This document shows positions 1-5,242 of a stretch of DNA of 11,120 nucleotides, in pieces. Source of the DNA: an uncultured Bacteroidales bacterium (GTDB taxonomy: Bacteria; Bacteroidota; Bacteroidia; Bacteroidales; UBA932); the NCBI GenBank assembly GCA_945982095.1, contig CAMFRR010000010.1, forward strand, positions 1 through 11,120. The letters are read 5' to 3'. The translations under genes and the position numbers were made by a program. How positions within the stretch are numbered: position 1 is the stretch's first letter; each line of letters opens with the position of its first letter. The notes below the pieces were generated by a model. It ran no database searches. It was not told where the DNA came from and saw only the letters and a program-made list of their open reading frames with translations.

Positions 1-55
1 CGAGCCTGGTAAGGGCCGGGTCGTAACAATGTCCCATGTCAGGGAAGCGGGGGCC
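1..55. repeat. 55-bp exact copy of 659-713 at the window's left edge, probable assembly or chimera artefact
   Basis: Bases 1-55 match bases 659-713 without a mismatch and in the same orientation; identity stops abruptly at 56 versus 714. The copied segment is an internal piece of the purine nucleoside phosphorylase gene (about residues 152-169 of the 276-residue protein). A partial gene fragment of exactly 55 bp at a contig end is what a k=55 de Bruijn assembler leaves at a branching node, and the other window end carries sequencing adapter, so an artefact is more likely than a real duplication. Bases 1-55 should not be trusted as the genomic neighbour of base 56. Confidence 0.85.
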
Positions 56-310
56 CTGGCTGAGTCCGTGACCTCTGGAATCCGGGCTATACACACGGTA
101 ACCTGCCTTGGCCAGCTTTTTGGCCTGGGTAAGCATGCTCTTGTGCGAGCCTCCGTTGCCATGTACAAGCACAACAGGCTTGCCGTTCTCCGGGCCCCTC
201 ACTGCATATGCAATGTCCAGGTCATTTATTATAATATGGTGTATTTCTTCCGGATAGCGGCAGCAACTGACGCTCAGAAGCCCGAAATAGAGGTATCTCA
301 GCAATTTCAT
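1..310 (-). CDS. alpha/beta hydrolase, N-terminal fragment, mis-joined at the left edge
   Basis: The minus-strand frame opens with ATG at 310-308 and stays open to the window edge. Residues 1-17 (MKLLRYLYFGLLSVSCC) are hydrophobic and end in cysteines, suggesting a signal peptide and perhaps a lipoprotein, although the lipobox is weak. From about residue 29 comes an alpha/beta-hydrolase core: IAYAVRGPENGKPVVLVHGNGG, with the HGNGG oxyanion-hole loop at about residues 51-55, followed by AGYRVYSPDSRGHG, the usual strand and RGHG turn. The catalytic Ser, Asp and His lie beyond the visible part, so substrate cannot be inferred. It begins 25 bp after the punA stop on the same strand and is probably co-transcribed with it. 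Only 56-310 is credible; the frame continues through the duplicated punA fragment (1-55) and would give a false hybrid protein. Confidence 0.75.
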   Translation of the reverse strand, partial: MKLLRYLYFGLLSVSCCRYPEEIHHIIINDLDIAYAVRGPENGKPVVLVHGNGGSHKSMLTQAKKLAKAGYRVYSPDSRGHGLSQGPRFPDMGHCYDPALTRL

Positions 311-335
311 AATTATTCGCTTATCCTTGTTATGT

Positions 336-1166
336 CTACATACGGCGTATTACCTCGGTGAAGAGAGTGGTCATGCGGTCGGCGGCAGCATCGGCAATCT
401 TCACTATCTCAGCTCCGTCAATTACCTCTCCCTCTTTTCTGGTACCGAAAGCTTCATCTGTGATAATGCTGACACCCATACACTTGATGCCGCAGTGACG
501 GGCTACGATAACCTCAGGCACTGTGCTCATTCCAATGGCGTCACCTCCCAGACGGCGATATGCTGTGCATTCGGCAGGCGTTTCGTAGGTAGGGCCTGTG
601 ACTATGGTATATACGCCCTTCTGCAGGGCTATGCCTAGATCCTTGCCGCATTCCTCTGCGAGCCTGGTAAGGGCCGGGTCGTAACAATGTCCCATGTCAG
701 GGAAGCGGGGGCCGAACTCTTCAAGGTTAGGTCCGATGAGCGGGCTCGGAGCAAAATTCAGGTGGTCGCAAATGAGCATGAGGTCTCCTATGGAATATGA
801 CTCGTTGAGGCCTCCGGCTGCATTTGAAACGAAGAGATATTTGATTCCCATCTTGCTGAATACCCTCTCAGGCATGGTTACTGTCCACATGTCATAGCCT
901 TCATAATAATGGAAACGGCCCTGCATGGCAATGACGGTTTTGCCGCCCAGTTCTCCTATTATCAGATTTCCTTTATGGCCTATGGCCGTAGACACGGGAA
1001 AGCCGGGAATTGTGCTGTATGGGATGACTGTGCTGTTCTCGATTTTGTCGGCAAGTTTGCCTAGGCCGCTGCCCAGAATTATAGCCGTTTCAGGCCTTCT
1101 CGGATCCATGCCCTGTATGTAGGTCACGGCGCTCTGTATTCTCTCCAAATAAGTATTTACGTCCAT
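336..1166 (-). CDS. punA: purine nucleoside phosphorylase (PNP-I, trimeric family)
   Basis: A cytosolic salvage enzyme that splits purine nucleosides with phosphate into free base and ribose-1-phosphate. The 276 residues span the family length and keep its landmarks: GSGLG phosphate loop (32-36), GRFHYYEGY (83-91, with the His and Tyr of the ribose/phosphate site), SNAAGG (114-119), GPTYETPAE (191-199, base-binding Glu195) and GMSTVPE (212-218). The position equivalent to human Asn243 is Asp237 (ITDEA), which could alter base preference. I chose the ATG at 1166: the protein then starts MDVNTYLERI like relatives, and a -7 box sits just upstream at 1185-1192. The longer reading from 1229 would begin upstream of that promoter and adds a lysine-rich stretch unlike the family. 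Probably transcribed with the hydrolase downstream. Confidence 0.95.
   Translation of the reverse strand: MDVNTYLERIQSAVTYIQGMDPRRPETAIILGSGLGKLADKIENSTVIPYSTIPGFPVSTAIGHKGNLIIGELGGKTVIAMQGRFHYYEGYDMWTVTMPERVFSKMGIKYLFVSNAAGGLNESYSIGDLMLICDHLNFAPSPLIGPNLEEFGPRFPDMGHCYDPALTRLAEECGKDLGIALQKGVYTIVTGPTYETPAECTAYRRLGGDAIGMSTVPEVIVARHCGIKCMGVSIITDEAFGTRKEGEVIDGAEIVKIADAAADRMTTLFTEVIRRM
659..713. repeat. in-gene source copy of the 55-bp duplicated segment
   Basis: This is the punA-internal copy of the sequence also found at 1-55. Here it sits in an uninterrupted, well-conserved reading frame, so this copy is the genuine one. The offset between copies is 658 bp. Confidence 0.85.
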
Positions 1167-1184
1167 AATTGCGTTTATTTTTTC

Positions 1185-1192
1185 CAAAGATA
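1185..1192 (-). promoter_or_regulatory. candidate -7 box for punA
   Basis: The minus strand reads TATCTTTG, a perfect match to the Bacteroidota primary-sigma -7 consensus TAnnTTTG. It lies about 19 bp upstream of the punA ATG at 1166, leaving a short leader. I see no convincing TTG at the expected -33 spacing, but that element is often degenerate in this phylum. Its position supports the shorter punA start. Confidence 0.55.
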
Positions 1193-1204
1193 ATAAAAAT
1201 TTCC

Positions 1205-1212
1205 TATATTTG
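1205..1212 (+). promoter_or_regulatory. candidate -7 box for the coiled-coil/zapA/rny operon
   Basis: TATATTTG matches TAnnTTTG and lies 25 bp upstream of the ATG at 1238. It is only 12 bp from the oppositely oriented punA box, so the two promoters overlap. The -33 element is not clear; an AT-rich stretch with a T tract lies around 1174-1183. Confidence 0.55.
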
Positions 1213-1237
1213 TTGTCAGTATTTATCAAGCTGATTT

Positions 1238-1510
1238 ATGCTTTCTTCGCTTCAGAACAATATCGGACGCCTGATTGCCGCATACGAGGGCCAGAAAAAG
1301 CGTGCCGACTTGCTGGAAAAAGAACTGGAGGATTGCCGTAAGAGGCTTGATAAGGCCAAAGTAAAAATTAACAGATTGGAAGAGAATATCAGCATACTCC
1401 AGCAAAGGACTGTGTTTCTGCCTCCAACCCCGGAAAATTATACAAGCGCCAAGGCCCAGGTGGATGCCCTTATAAAGGAAATTGACGATGCCCTTGCCCT
1501 GCTTTCATGA
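1238..1510 (+). CDS. small coiled-coil protein upstream of zapA
   Basis: This 90-residue protein has no signal peptide or membrane segment. Residues about 8-57 are charged heptad-like sequence (KKRADLLEKELEDCRKRL, then KVKINRLEENISILQQR), predicting a continuous coiled coil; a proline break (FLPPTPENY, about 60-68) precedes a second short helix to the C-terminus. It is separated from the zapA ATG by one base, so the two are almost certainly translated from one message. ZapA works as a coiled-coil oligomer on FtsZ, so a division-related role is reasonable, in the manner of the unrelated small coiled-coil factor ZapB, but this is inference from position and shape. I do not recognise a named family. 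Confidence 0.8.
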   Translation: MLSSLQNNIGRLIAAYEGQKKRADLLEKELEDCRKRLDKAKVKINRLEENISILQQRTVFLPPTPENYTSAKAQVDALIKEIDDALALLS

Positions 1511-1511
1511 T

Positions 1512-1796
1512 ATGGAACAACATAAGATCAATATAAAAATTGCAGGCAGGGTGTACAATCAGGTGGTGTCTCAGGAAGACGAAGGGACAATAAGGACTGC
1601 CGCCGACAATGTGGATAGTGTCATAAATTCTTTTTTGAGAGAGTATAAGGGAATATCCCAGCTTGACATAGCGACTATTGTTGCCTTGAACGCGGAAATC
1701 CAGTGCATAAGGCTGAAAGGCAGGGTGGAGCAGATGGAGCGGCAGCTCGGCGAATTGTCGCATACCCTGGAGAAATACGTTGATTCTATAGAATAG
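1512..1796 (+). CDS. zapA: cell division protein ZapA
   Basis: ZapA binds FtsZ in the cytoplasm and promotes bundling of protofilaments in the division ring. The 94 residues match family length. The N-terminal part has the ZapA strand pattern INIKIAGRVYNQVV (6-19) followed by EDEGTIRTAADNVDSVINSFLREY (22-45), the helix with the AA..V motif; residues about 51-90 form the long dimerising coiled-coil helix (IATIVALNAEIQ onwards). I set the start at 1512 (MEQHKINIKIAGR) rather than the in-frame ATG at 1482, because the extra ten residues would lie inside the upstream gene and are not family-like. The stop codon (1794-1796) overlaps the closing stem of the RNA structure that follows. Confidence 0.92.
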   Translation: MEQHKINIKIAGRVYNQVVSQEDEGTIRTAADNVDSVINSFLREYKGISQLDIATIVALNAEIQCIRLKGRVEQMERQLGELSHTLEKYVDSIE

Positions 1797-2001
1797 CCGT
1801 CAGATATCATTTGCCGAAATCACTTGAGTATTTTTTGAAAGGGGTGACTCGGTGCAGGATGACAGGCCTATGTGACCGCATCAGCGGGATTCTTTAAGTG
1901 TACCTCCTTCATGGAGGGACCGGGACGGAGGAAGTTTGAATGTTACCGGAGCCTGAATCTTATTTTATTAAGATTTCCCGGACAAACTGACGGCTTTTTT
2001 T
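1795..2001 (+). ncRNA. ssrS: structured non-coding RNA between zapA and rny, possibly 6S RNA
   Basis: About 245 bp without a gene folds by hand into a long rod. Nine bases at 1795-1803 (AGCCGTCAG) pair perfectly with 1987-1995 (CTGACGGCT), followed by seven T to 2001. The stem continues inward: TTTG (1810-1813) with CAAA (1983-1986), CCG (1814-1816) with CGG (1979-1981), AAATC (1817-1821) with GATTT (1972-1976). A wide internal bubble follows (about 1822-1847 against 1952-1971), then a second stem, CTC-GGT (1848-1853) with ACCGGAG (1945-1951). Local hairpins are CCGC/GCGG (1876-1887) and CCTCC/GGAGG (1903-1917). A closing stem, large central bubble and apical stem in about 200 nt is 6S architecture, and 6S lies next to zapA in enterobacteria. 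The symbol is tentative. No clear promoter of its own was found, so it may be processed from the zapA message. Confidence 0.55.
1987..2001 (+). terminator. 3' arm and U-tract ending the zapA-rny intergenic RNA
   Basis: CTGACGGC followed by TTTTTTT (1995-2001) has the shape of an intrinsic terminator's 3' half. Its partner is the distant AGCCGTCAG at 1795-1803, not a nearby arm, so it would act as an RNA 3' end only once the long stem has formed. The remaining 2002-2042 before rny is AT-rich leader in which I see no clear TAnnTTTG box. Confidence 0.45.
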
Positions 2002-2042
2002 CTATGCCTCTTTTCCATATCAATAAACATTAAACAAAGAAG

Positions 2043-3587
2043 ATGAACACTGTTTTATTGTGTGTGATAGTCGCTCTCGTTAGCGTAGTTGTCACAGTGG
2101 CGGTCCTTCTCGCAATACGCAAATACCTGCTGAAGGGACGCAAGGAAGAGATTATCAGGCAGGCCGAGGCCGAAGCGGACAAGATCAAGAGGGACAAGAT
2201 ATTCCAGGCCAAGGAAAAATTCCTCCAGCTGAAATCCGAGCATGAGCGTTTCGTGAACGAAAAGAACAACGCCATACGTGATGCAGAGAACCGCATACGC
2301 CAGAAAGAGAATGCCGTAAACCAGCAGAATTCTGAGCTGGGACGCAAAAACAAGGAAGCCGAGAGGCTGAAGGAATCCCTCAACGCCCAGCTGGAGCTCG
2401 TAAAGGTCAAGGAGGCCGAGTGCGACCACCTGCGTGCCGAGGCCATTTCACAGATAGAGGCAATTGCCGGCATGACCGCAGCACAGGCCAAGGAGCAGCT
2501 GGTCCAGAGCATGAAGGACGAGGCCCGCACCGAGGCCCAGAGCTATATCAACGACGTGATGGATGAGGCCCGCCTCACCGCCTCGAAAGAAGCCAAACGT
2601 ATAGTAATCAACACAATACAGAGAACAGCCACAGAAACGGCCATTGAGAATGCCGTATCTGTGTTCCACATTGAGAACGACGAGGTCAAAGGCCGCATCA
2701 TAGGCCGTGAGGGCCGCAACATACGTGCGCTGGAGTCAGCCACAGGTGTGGAAATAGTTGTGGACGATACCCCAGATGCCATACTCATTTCGGGCTTCGA
2801 CCCTGTACGCCGCGAAGTTGCCCGCCTTGCCCTGCACCAGCTGGTTGTTGACGGACGCATACACCCTGCACGCATCGAAGAGGTTGTGGCCAAGGTGTCC
2901 AAGCAGCTCGAAGAGGAAATTATGGAGACAGGCAAGCGCACCTGCATAGACCTGGGCATACATGGTCTCTCTCCTGAGCTTACCAGGATGATAGGCCGCA
3001 TGAAGTACCGTTCTTCATATGGTCAGAACCTGCTCAAGCACAGCCGCGAGGTTGCCAACATTTCCGCCATCATGGCCGCTGAACTGGGCTTGAACGTCAA
3101 GCTTGCCAAGAGGGCCGGTCTGCTCCACGATATAGGCAAGGTCAGTGAAGAGGATCCTGAGCTGCCACATGCACTCCTGGGCATGAAGTTGGCCGAGAAA
3201 TACAAAGAGAAGCCTGATGTATGCAATGCCATAGGCGCCCACCACGAAGAGGTGGAGATGACCACAACCATAGCTCCGATTGTGATGGTGGCCGATGCGA
3301 TTTCAGGAGCGCGTCCAGGCGCACGCCGCGAGGTTATCGAGAGCTATATCAAGCGTCTCAAGGATATGGAGAACATAGCGTCATCTTATAAGGGAGTTAC
3401 CAAGGCCTATGCAATACAGGCAGGCCGCGAGCTCAGGGTAATCGTGGGCGCTGACCAGGTGAGCGACTCAGACGTAGAGAAGATGAGCGCACGCATAGCC
3501 AAGCAGATTCAGGACGAGATGACTTATCCGGGTCAGGTCAAGATTACAGTCATCAGGGAGATACGCAGCGTAGCAATTGCAAAATAG
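2043..3587 (+). CDS. rny: ribonuclease Y, membrane-anchored endoribonuclease
   Basis: RNase Y starts decay of many mRNAs from the inner face of the membrane. The 514 residues have the complete family plan: one N-terminal membrane helix (about 4-25), a long charged coiled coil (about 31-165), a KH RNA-binding domain with its GXXG loop in [12 protein letters not shown] (219-230), and an HD phosphohydrolase domain. HD metal ligands are visible at His333, the His362-Asp363 pair (HDIGK), His400-His401 and Asp418 ([11 protein letters not shown]). Length is normal and no frameshift is seen. The gene follows the structured RNA by about 40 bp, and the HAD gene follows 12 bp after its stop, suggesting one transcript. 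No strong ribosome-binding sequence precedes it, as is usual in Bacteroidota. Confidence 0.97.
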   Translation: MNTVLLCVIVALVSVVVTVAVLLAIRKYLLKGRKEEIIRQAEAEADKIKRDKIFQAKEKFLQLKSEHERFVNEKNNAIRDAENRIRQKENAVNQQNSELGRKNKEAERLKESLNAQLELVKVKEAECDHLRAEAISQIEAIAGMTAAQAKEQLVQSMKDEARTEAQSYINDVMDEARLTASKEAKRIVINTIQRTATETAIENAVSVFHIENDEVKGRIIGREGRNIRALESATGVEIVVDDTPDAILISGFDPVRREVARLALHQLVVDGRIHPARIEEVVAKVSKQLEEEIMETGKRTCIDLGIHGLSPELTRMIGRMKYRSSYGQNLLKHSREVANISAIMAAELGLNVKLAKRAGLLHDIGKVSEEDPELPHALLGMKLAEKYKEKPDVCNAIGAHHEEVEMTTTIAPIVMVADAISGARPGARREVIESYIKRLKDMENIASSYKGVTKAYAIQAGRELRVIVGADQVSDSDVEKMSARIAKQIQDEMTYPGQVKITVIREIRSVAIAK

Positions 3588-3599
3588 CTCCTTAAAGTT

Positions 3600-4205
3600 A
3601 TGATCAAGAACATAATATTCGATTATGGTGCGGTACTCCTTGACTGGAATCCGCATCATCTGTATGATCCCTATTTCGGCAGTGCCGAGAAGGCCGAATG
3701 GTTCCTTCAGAACGTGGCTACCTACAAATGGAATGTCCAGCATGACGCAGGACTTCCTCTTGCCCAGGGAACAGCAGAGCTCGTGGCCCGCTTCCCTGAG
3801 TGGGAGAAGGAAATACGAATGTATTATGGAGAGTTTCCAAAAATGATGGGAGGCCAGATTCCGGGCATGCAGGAGCTGGTGGAGGAACTCAAGTCCAAGT
3901 CCTACCATATATATGGTCTTACCAACTGGAGCGCAGAGACTTTCGCAATGGTACGCAATGACTATCCTGTGCTCAAGCTTATGGAAGGTATGGTTGTAAG
4001 CGGTGAGGAAGGGGTTGTCAAACCCGACGCCAGGATTTACAGAATACTGCTGGAACGTTACAGCCTTGAAGCTTCGGAGTGTCTTTTCATAGACGACAAC
4101 ATGGCCAATGTGGAAGGAGCCAGGGCTGTGGGAATCAATGCTATACAATTCCGTGGCGTGGATGTCCTCAGGCAAGAGCTGGCAGAATTACAAATCAGCC
4201 TATAA
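3600..4205 (+). CDS. HAD-superfamily phosphatase, subfamily IA (YihX-like)
   Basis: A 201-residue soluble hydrolase with all four HAD motifs: motif I IIFDYGAVLLDW with nucleophile Asp8; motif II GLTNW (Thr108); motif III Lys141 in VVKPDARIY; motif IV LFIDDN with Asp165 and Asp166. Residues about 15-90 form the alpha-helical C1-type cap. The second acidic residue of the usual DxD is Gly10. The same D-x-G is found in the FD(L/Y)G(G/N)V branch that includes E. coli YihX, a glucose-1-phosphate phosphatase, so the protein need not be inactive. Natural substrate cannot be read from sequence; a sugar phosphate is a reasonable guess. Its stop lies in the first copy of a tandem 18-bp repeat, 7 bp from the convergent murI stop. 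Confidence 0.9.
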   Translation: MIKNIIFDYGAVLLDWNPHHLYDPYFGSAEKAEWFLQNVATYKWNVQHDAGLPLAQGTAELVARFPEWEKEIRMYYGEFPKMMGGQIPGMQELVEELKSKSYHIYGLTNWSAETFAMVRNDYPVLKLMEGMVVSGEEGVVKPDARIYRILLERYSLEASECLFIDDNMANVEGARAVGINAIQFRGVDVLRQELAELQISL

Positions 4206-4230
4206 GTTTAAGTCAGCCTATAAGTTTGCG
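4195..4230. repeat. 18-bp tandem duplication across two convergent stop codons
   Basis: TCAGCCTATAAGTTT occurs at 4195-4209 and again at 4213-4227 with a period of 18 bp (units 4195-4212 and 4213-4230). Copy 1 holds the HAD stop (TAA, 4203-4205). Copy 2 holds the murI stop (TGA on the minus strand, 4213-4215). On the minus strand both copies would encode KLIG followed by a stop, so copy 1 preserves a remnant of an equivalent murI tail. Confidence 0.9.
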
Positions 4231-4962
4231 GTACATGCTCTCCAGGGCAGAGATATCGCCTGAAGTCATAAGCTTCACGCAGGGTTTGGAATCACAGTTG
4301 CCGTCCTCGTGAGGCTTATATAGTCTGAGGACTTGACGTGCAACCGCCGGGGCCGGGTTGATGATTCGGACCTCAGGGCCTGCTATGGCCCTTATCGTAT
4401 CGCTGAGGAAGGGGTAATGGGTGCATCCCAACACCAGGGTGTCAGCCCCTGCCTCAAGCAGAGGATGCAAGGATTCTCGCACCGTAGCTTCTGCAACAGG
4501 CCCGCTGAGCATGCCCTTTTCCACAAGTTCCACGAAGCCCTTGCCCACGTGCTCCACTATCTTCACCTTGTCGCAGTACTTGTCTCTCAAATCCAGATAA
4601 TTACCTCCGTGTAGCGTGCCTGCTGTGGCAAGCACTCCAATGACTGCGCTCTTCGAGGCCAGTGCCGCGGGTTTCACGGCGGGTTCTATTCCTACGAAGG
4701 CTGTGCCTGGGAATTCTTCCCTCAGGGTGGAAATGGCGGCGGCAGTGGCCGTGTTGCACGCAACCACTATTATATCTGCCCCCTGTTCCAGAAGCAGGGA
4801 AGTGATATGTCTTGCCCTGTCTTTGATGACTTCGCGAGGCTTTTCACCGTAAGGACACCAGGCTGTATCCGCATAGTACAGGTAATGCTCATGCGGCAGC
4901 AGGGCCAGAAGTTCGCGAAGCACGCTAAGCCCGCCTATTCCTGAATCAAATACAGCTATCAT
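4213..4962 (-). CDS. murI: glutamate racemase
   Basis: Converts L- to D-glutamate in the cytoplasm for the peptidoglycan stem peptide. The 249 residues carry the racemase landmarks: VFDSGIGGLSV (4-14, with Asp6 and Ser7), YADTAWCPYG (30-39), catalytic Cys69 in VACNTATAA, GIEPAVKPA (91-99), and the second catalytic Cys180 with His182 in LGCTHYP. I selected the ATG at 4962, where the protein begins MIAVFDSG like its family. The frame is open upstream to an ATG at 5037, but that extension reads through the inverted-repeat element and is not racemase-like. The gene faces the rny-HAD operon and is divergent from metY. A minus-strand -7 box at 5178-5185 would give an unusually long leader of about 210 nt containing the palindromes. 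Confidence 0.95.
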   Translation of the reverse strand: MIAVFDSGIGGLSVLRELLALLPHEHYLYYADTAWCPYGEKPREVIKDRARHITSLLLEQGADIIVVACNTATAAAISTLREEFPGTAFVGIEPAVKPAALASKSAVIGVLATAGTLHGGNYLDLRDKYCDKVKIVEHVGKGFVELVEKGMLSGPVAEATVRESLHPLLEAGADTLVLGCTHYPFLSDTIRAIAGPEVRIINPAPAVARQVLRLYKPHEDGNCDSKPCVKLMTSGDISALESMYRKLIG

Positions 4963-4972
4963 ATCTTTACTC

Positions 4973-5147
4973 AAGTTTCGCAAGTTATAACTTATTATGA
5001 TCCTGAGTGTTGTGCCGCTTGCGAAACTTCTTCCCACCGCACATTCCTTTCTACGAGGACCTATCCCTAAATCCCTTCCCCCGGGGAAGGGACTTACCTA
5101 CGACCTAAAGGTCTCTAAATATGGTAGTTTCGCTAAATGCGAAACTT
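4973..5147. repeat. nested inverted-repeat element upstream of murI
   Basis: Four copies of the 8-mer AGTTTCGC occur as two inverted pairs. AAGTTTCGCAAG (4973-4984) pairs with CTTGCGAAACTT (5018-5029), 12 bp perfect. AGTTTCGC (5126-5133) pairs with GCGAAACT (5139-5146) around a 5-nt loop. Between the pairs lie TCCCTTCCCC (5072-5081) opposite GGGGAAGGGA (5083-5092), and GACCT (5102-5106) opposite AGGTC (5109-5113). AAGTTATAACTT (4982-4993) is itself a perfect palindrome. The stretch codes for nothing recognisable. It resembles a dispersed extragenic palindromic element, though no second copy lies in this window. It is transcribed with murI if the promoter at 5178-5185 is used. Confidence 0.8.
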
Positions 5148-5177
5148 AAATATATTTACAGCATCAAAAATAACGTG

Positions 5178-5185
5178 CAAATATA
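5178..5185 (-). promoter_or_regulatory. candidate -7 box for murI
   Basis: The minus strand reads TATATTTG, matching TAnnTTTG. It lies about 215 bp upstream of the murI ATG, on the far side of the palindromic element. No clear TTG is seen at -33 spacing. A promoter inside the element cannot be excluded. Confidence 0.4.
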
Positions 5186-5206
5186 GCAATCAAATGCTAA
5201 ATTGAC

Positions 5207-5214
5207 TATATTTG
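5207..5214 (+). promoter_or_regulatory. candidate -7 box for metY, with a small flanking inverted repeat
   Basis: TATATTTG lies 28 bp upstream of the metY ATG, an ordinary short-leader distance. TTTGCC at 5211-5216, overlapping the box, is the reverse complement of GGCAAA at 5233-5238, a possible operator or hairpin near the start site. The leader is far too short for a riboswitch. The -33 element is unclear. Confidence 0.5.
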
Positions 5215-5242
5215 CCGTCCGAAAATAATATAGGCAAAACAT

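Noticed and set aside
1..361. Plus-strand ORF beginning at 29
   Set aside because: It crosses the artefactual join and lies antisense to the hydrolase; its translation shows no domain.
1..713. Real tandem duplication or recombination hot spot in punA
   Set aside because: The exact 55-bp length, the contig-end position and adapter contamination at the other end make an assembly or library artefact the simpler explanation.
1167..1229. Extended punA start at 1229 adding 21 residues
   Set aside because: It starts upstream of a good -7 box, and the extra residues are lysine-rich and unlike PNP N-termini.
1482..1511. Upstream in-frame zapA ATG at 1482
   Set aside because: It lies inside the coiled-coil gene and would add ten non-family residues; 1512 gives the normal ZapA N-terminus.
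2030..2530. Long minus-strand ORFs opposite rny and metY
   Set aside because: They are shadows of well-conserved plus-strand genes with low-complexity translations and no recognisable domains.
4963..5037. Extended murI start at 5037 adding 25 residues
   Set aside because: The added stretch is translated from one arm and the spacer of the inverted-repeat element and lacks racemase similarity; the family start MIAVFDSG is at 4962.
5072..5092. Intrinsic terminator at the TCCCTTCCCC / GGGGAAGGGA repeat
   Set aside because: No T tract follows either arm, the arms are separated by one base, and no gene ends there.
4973..5240. SAM or other riboswitch upstream of metY
   Set aside because: The metY -7 box leaves a leader of only about 20-25 nt, and the hairpins lie upstream of that box, on the murI leader side.
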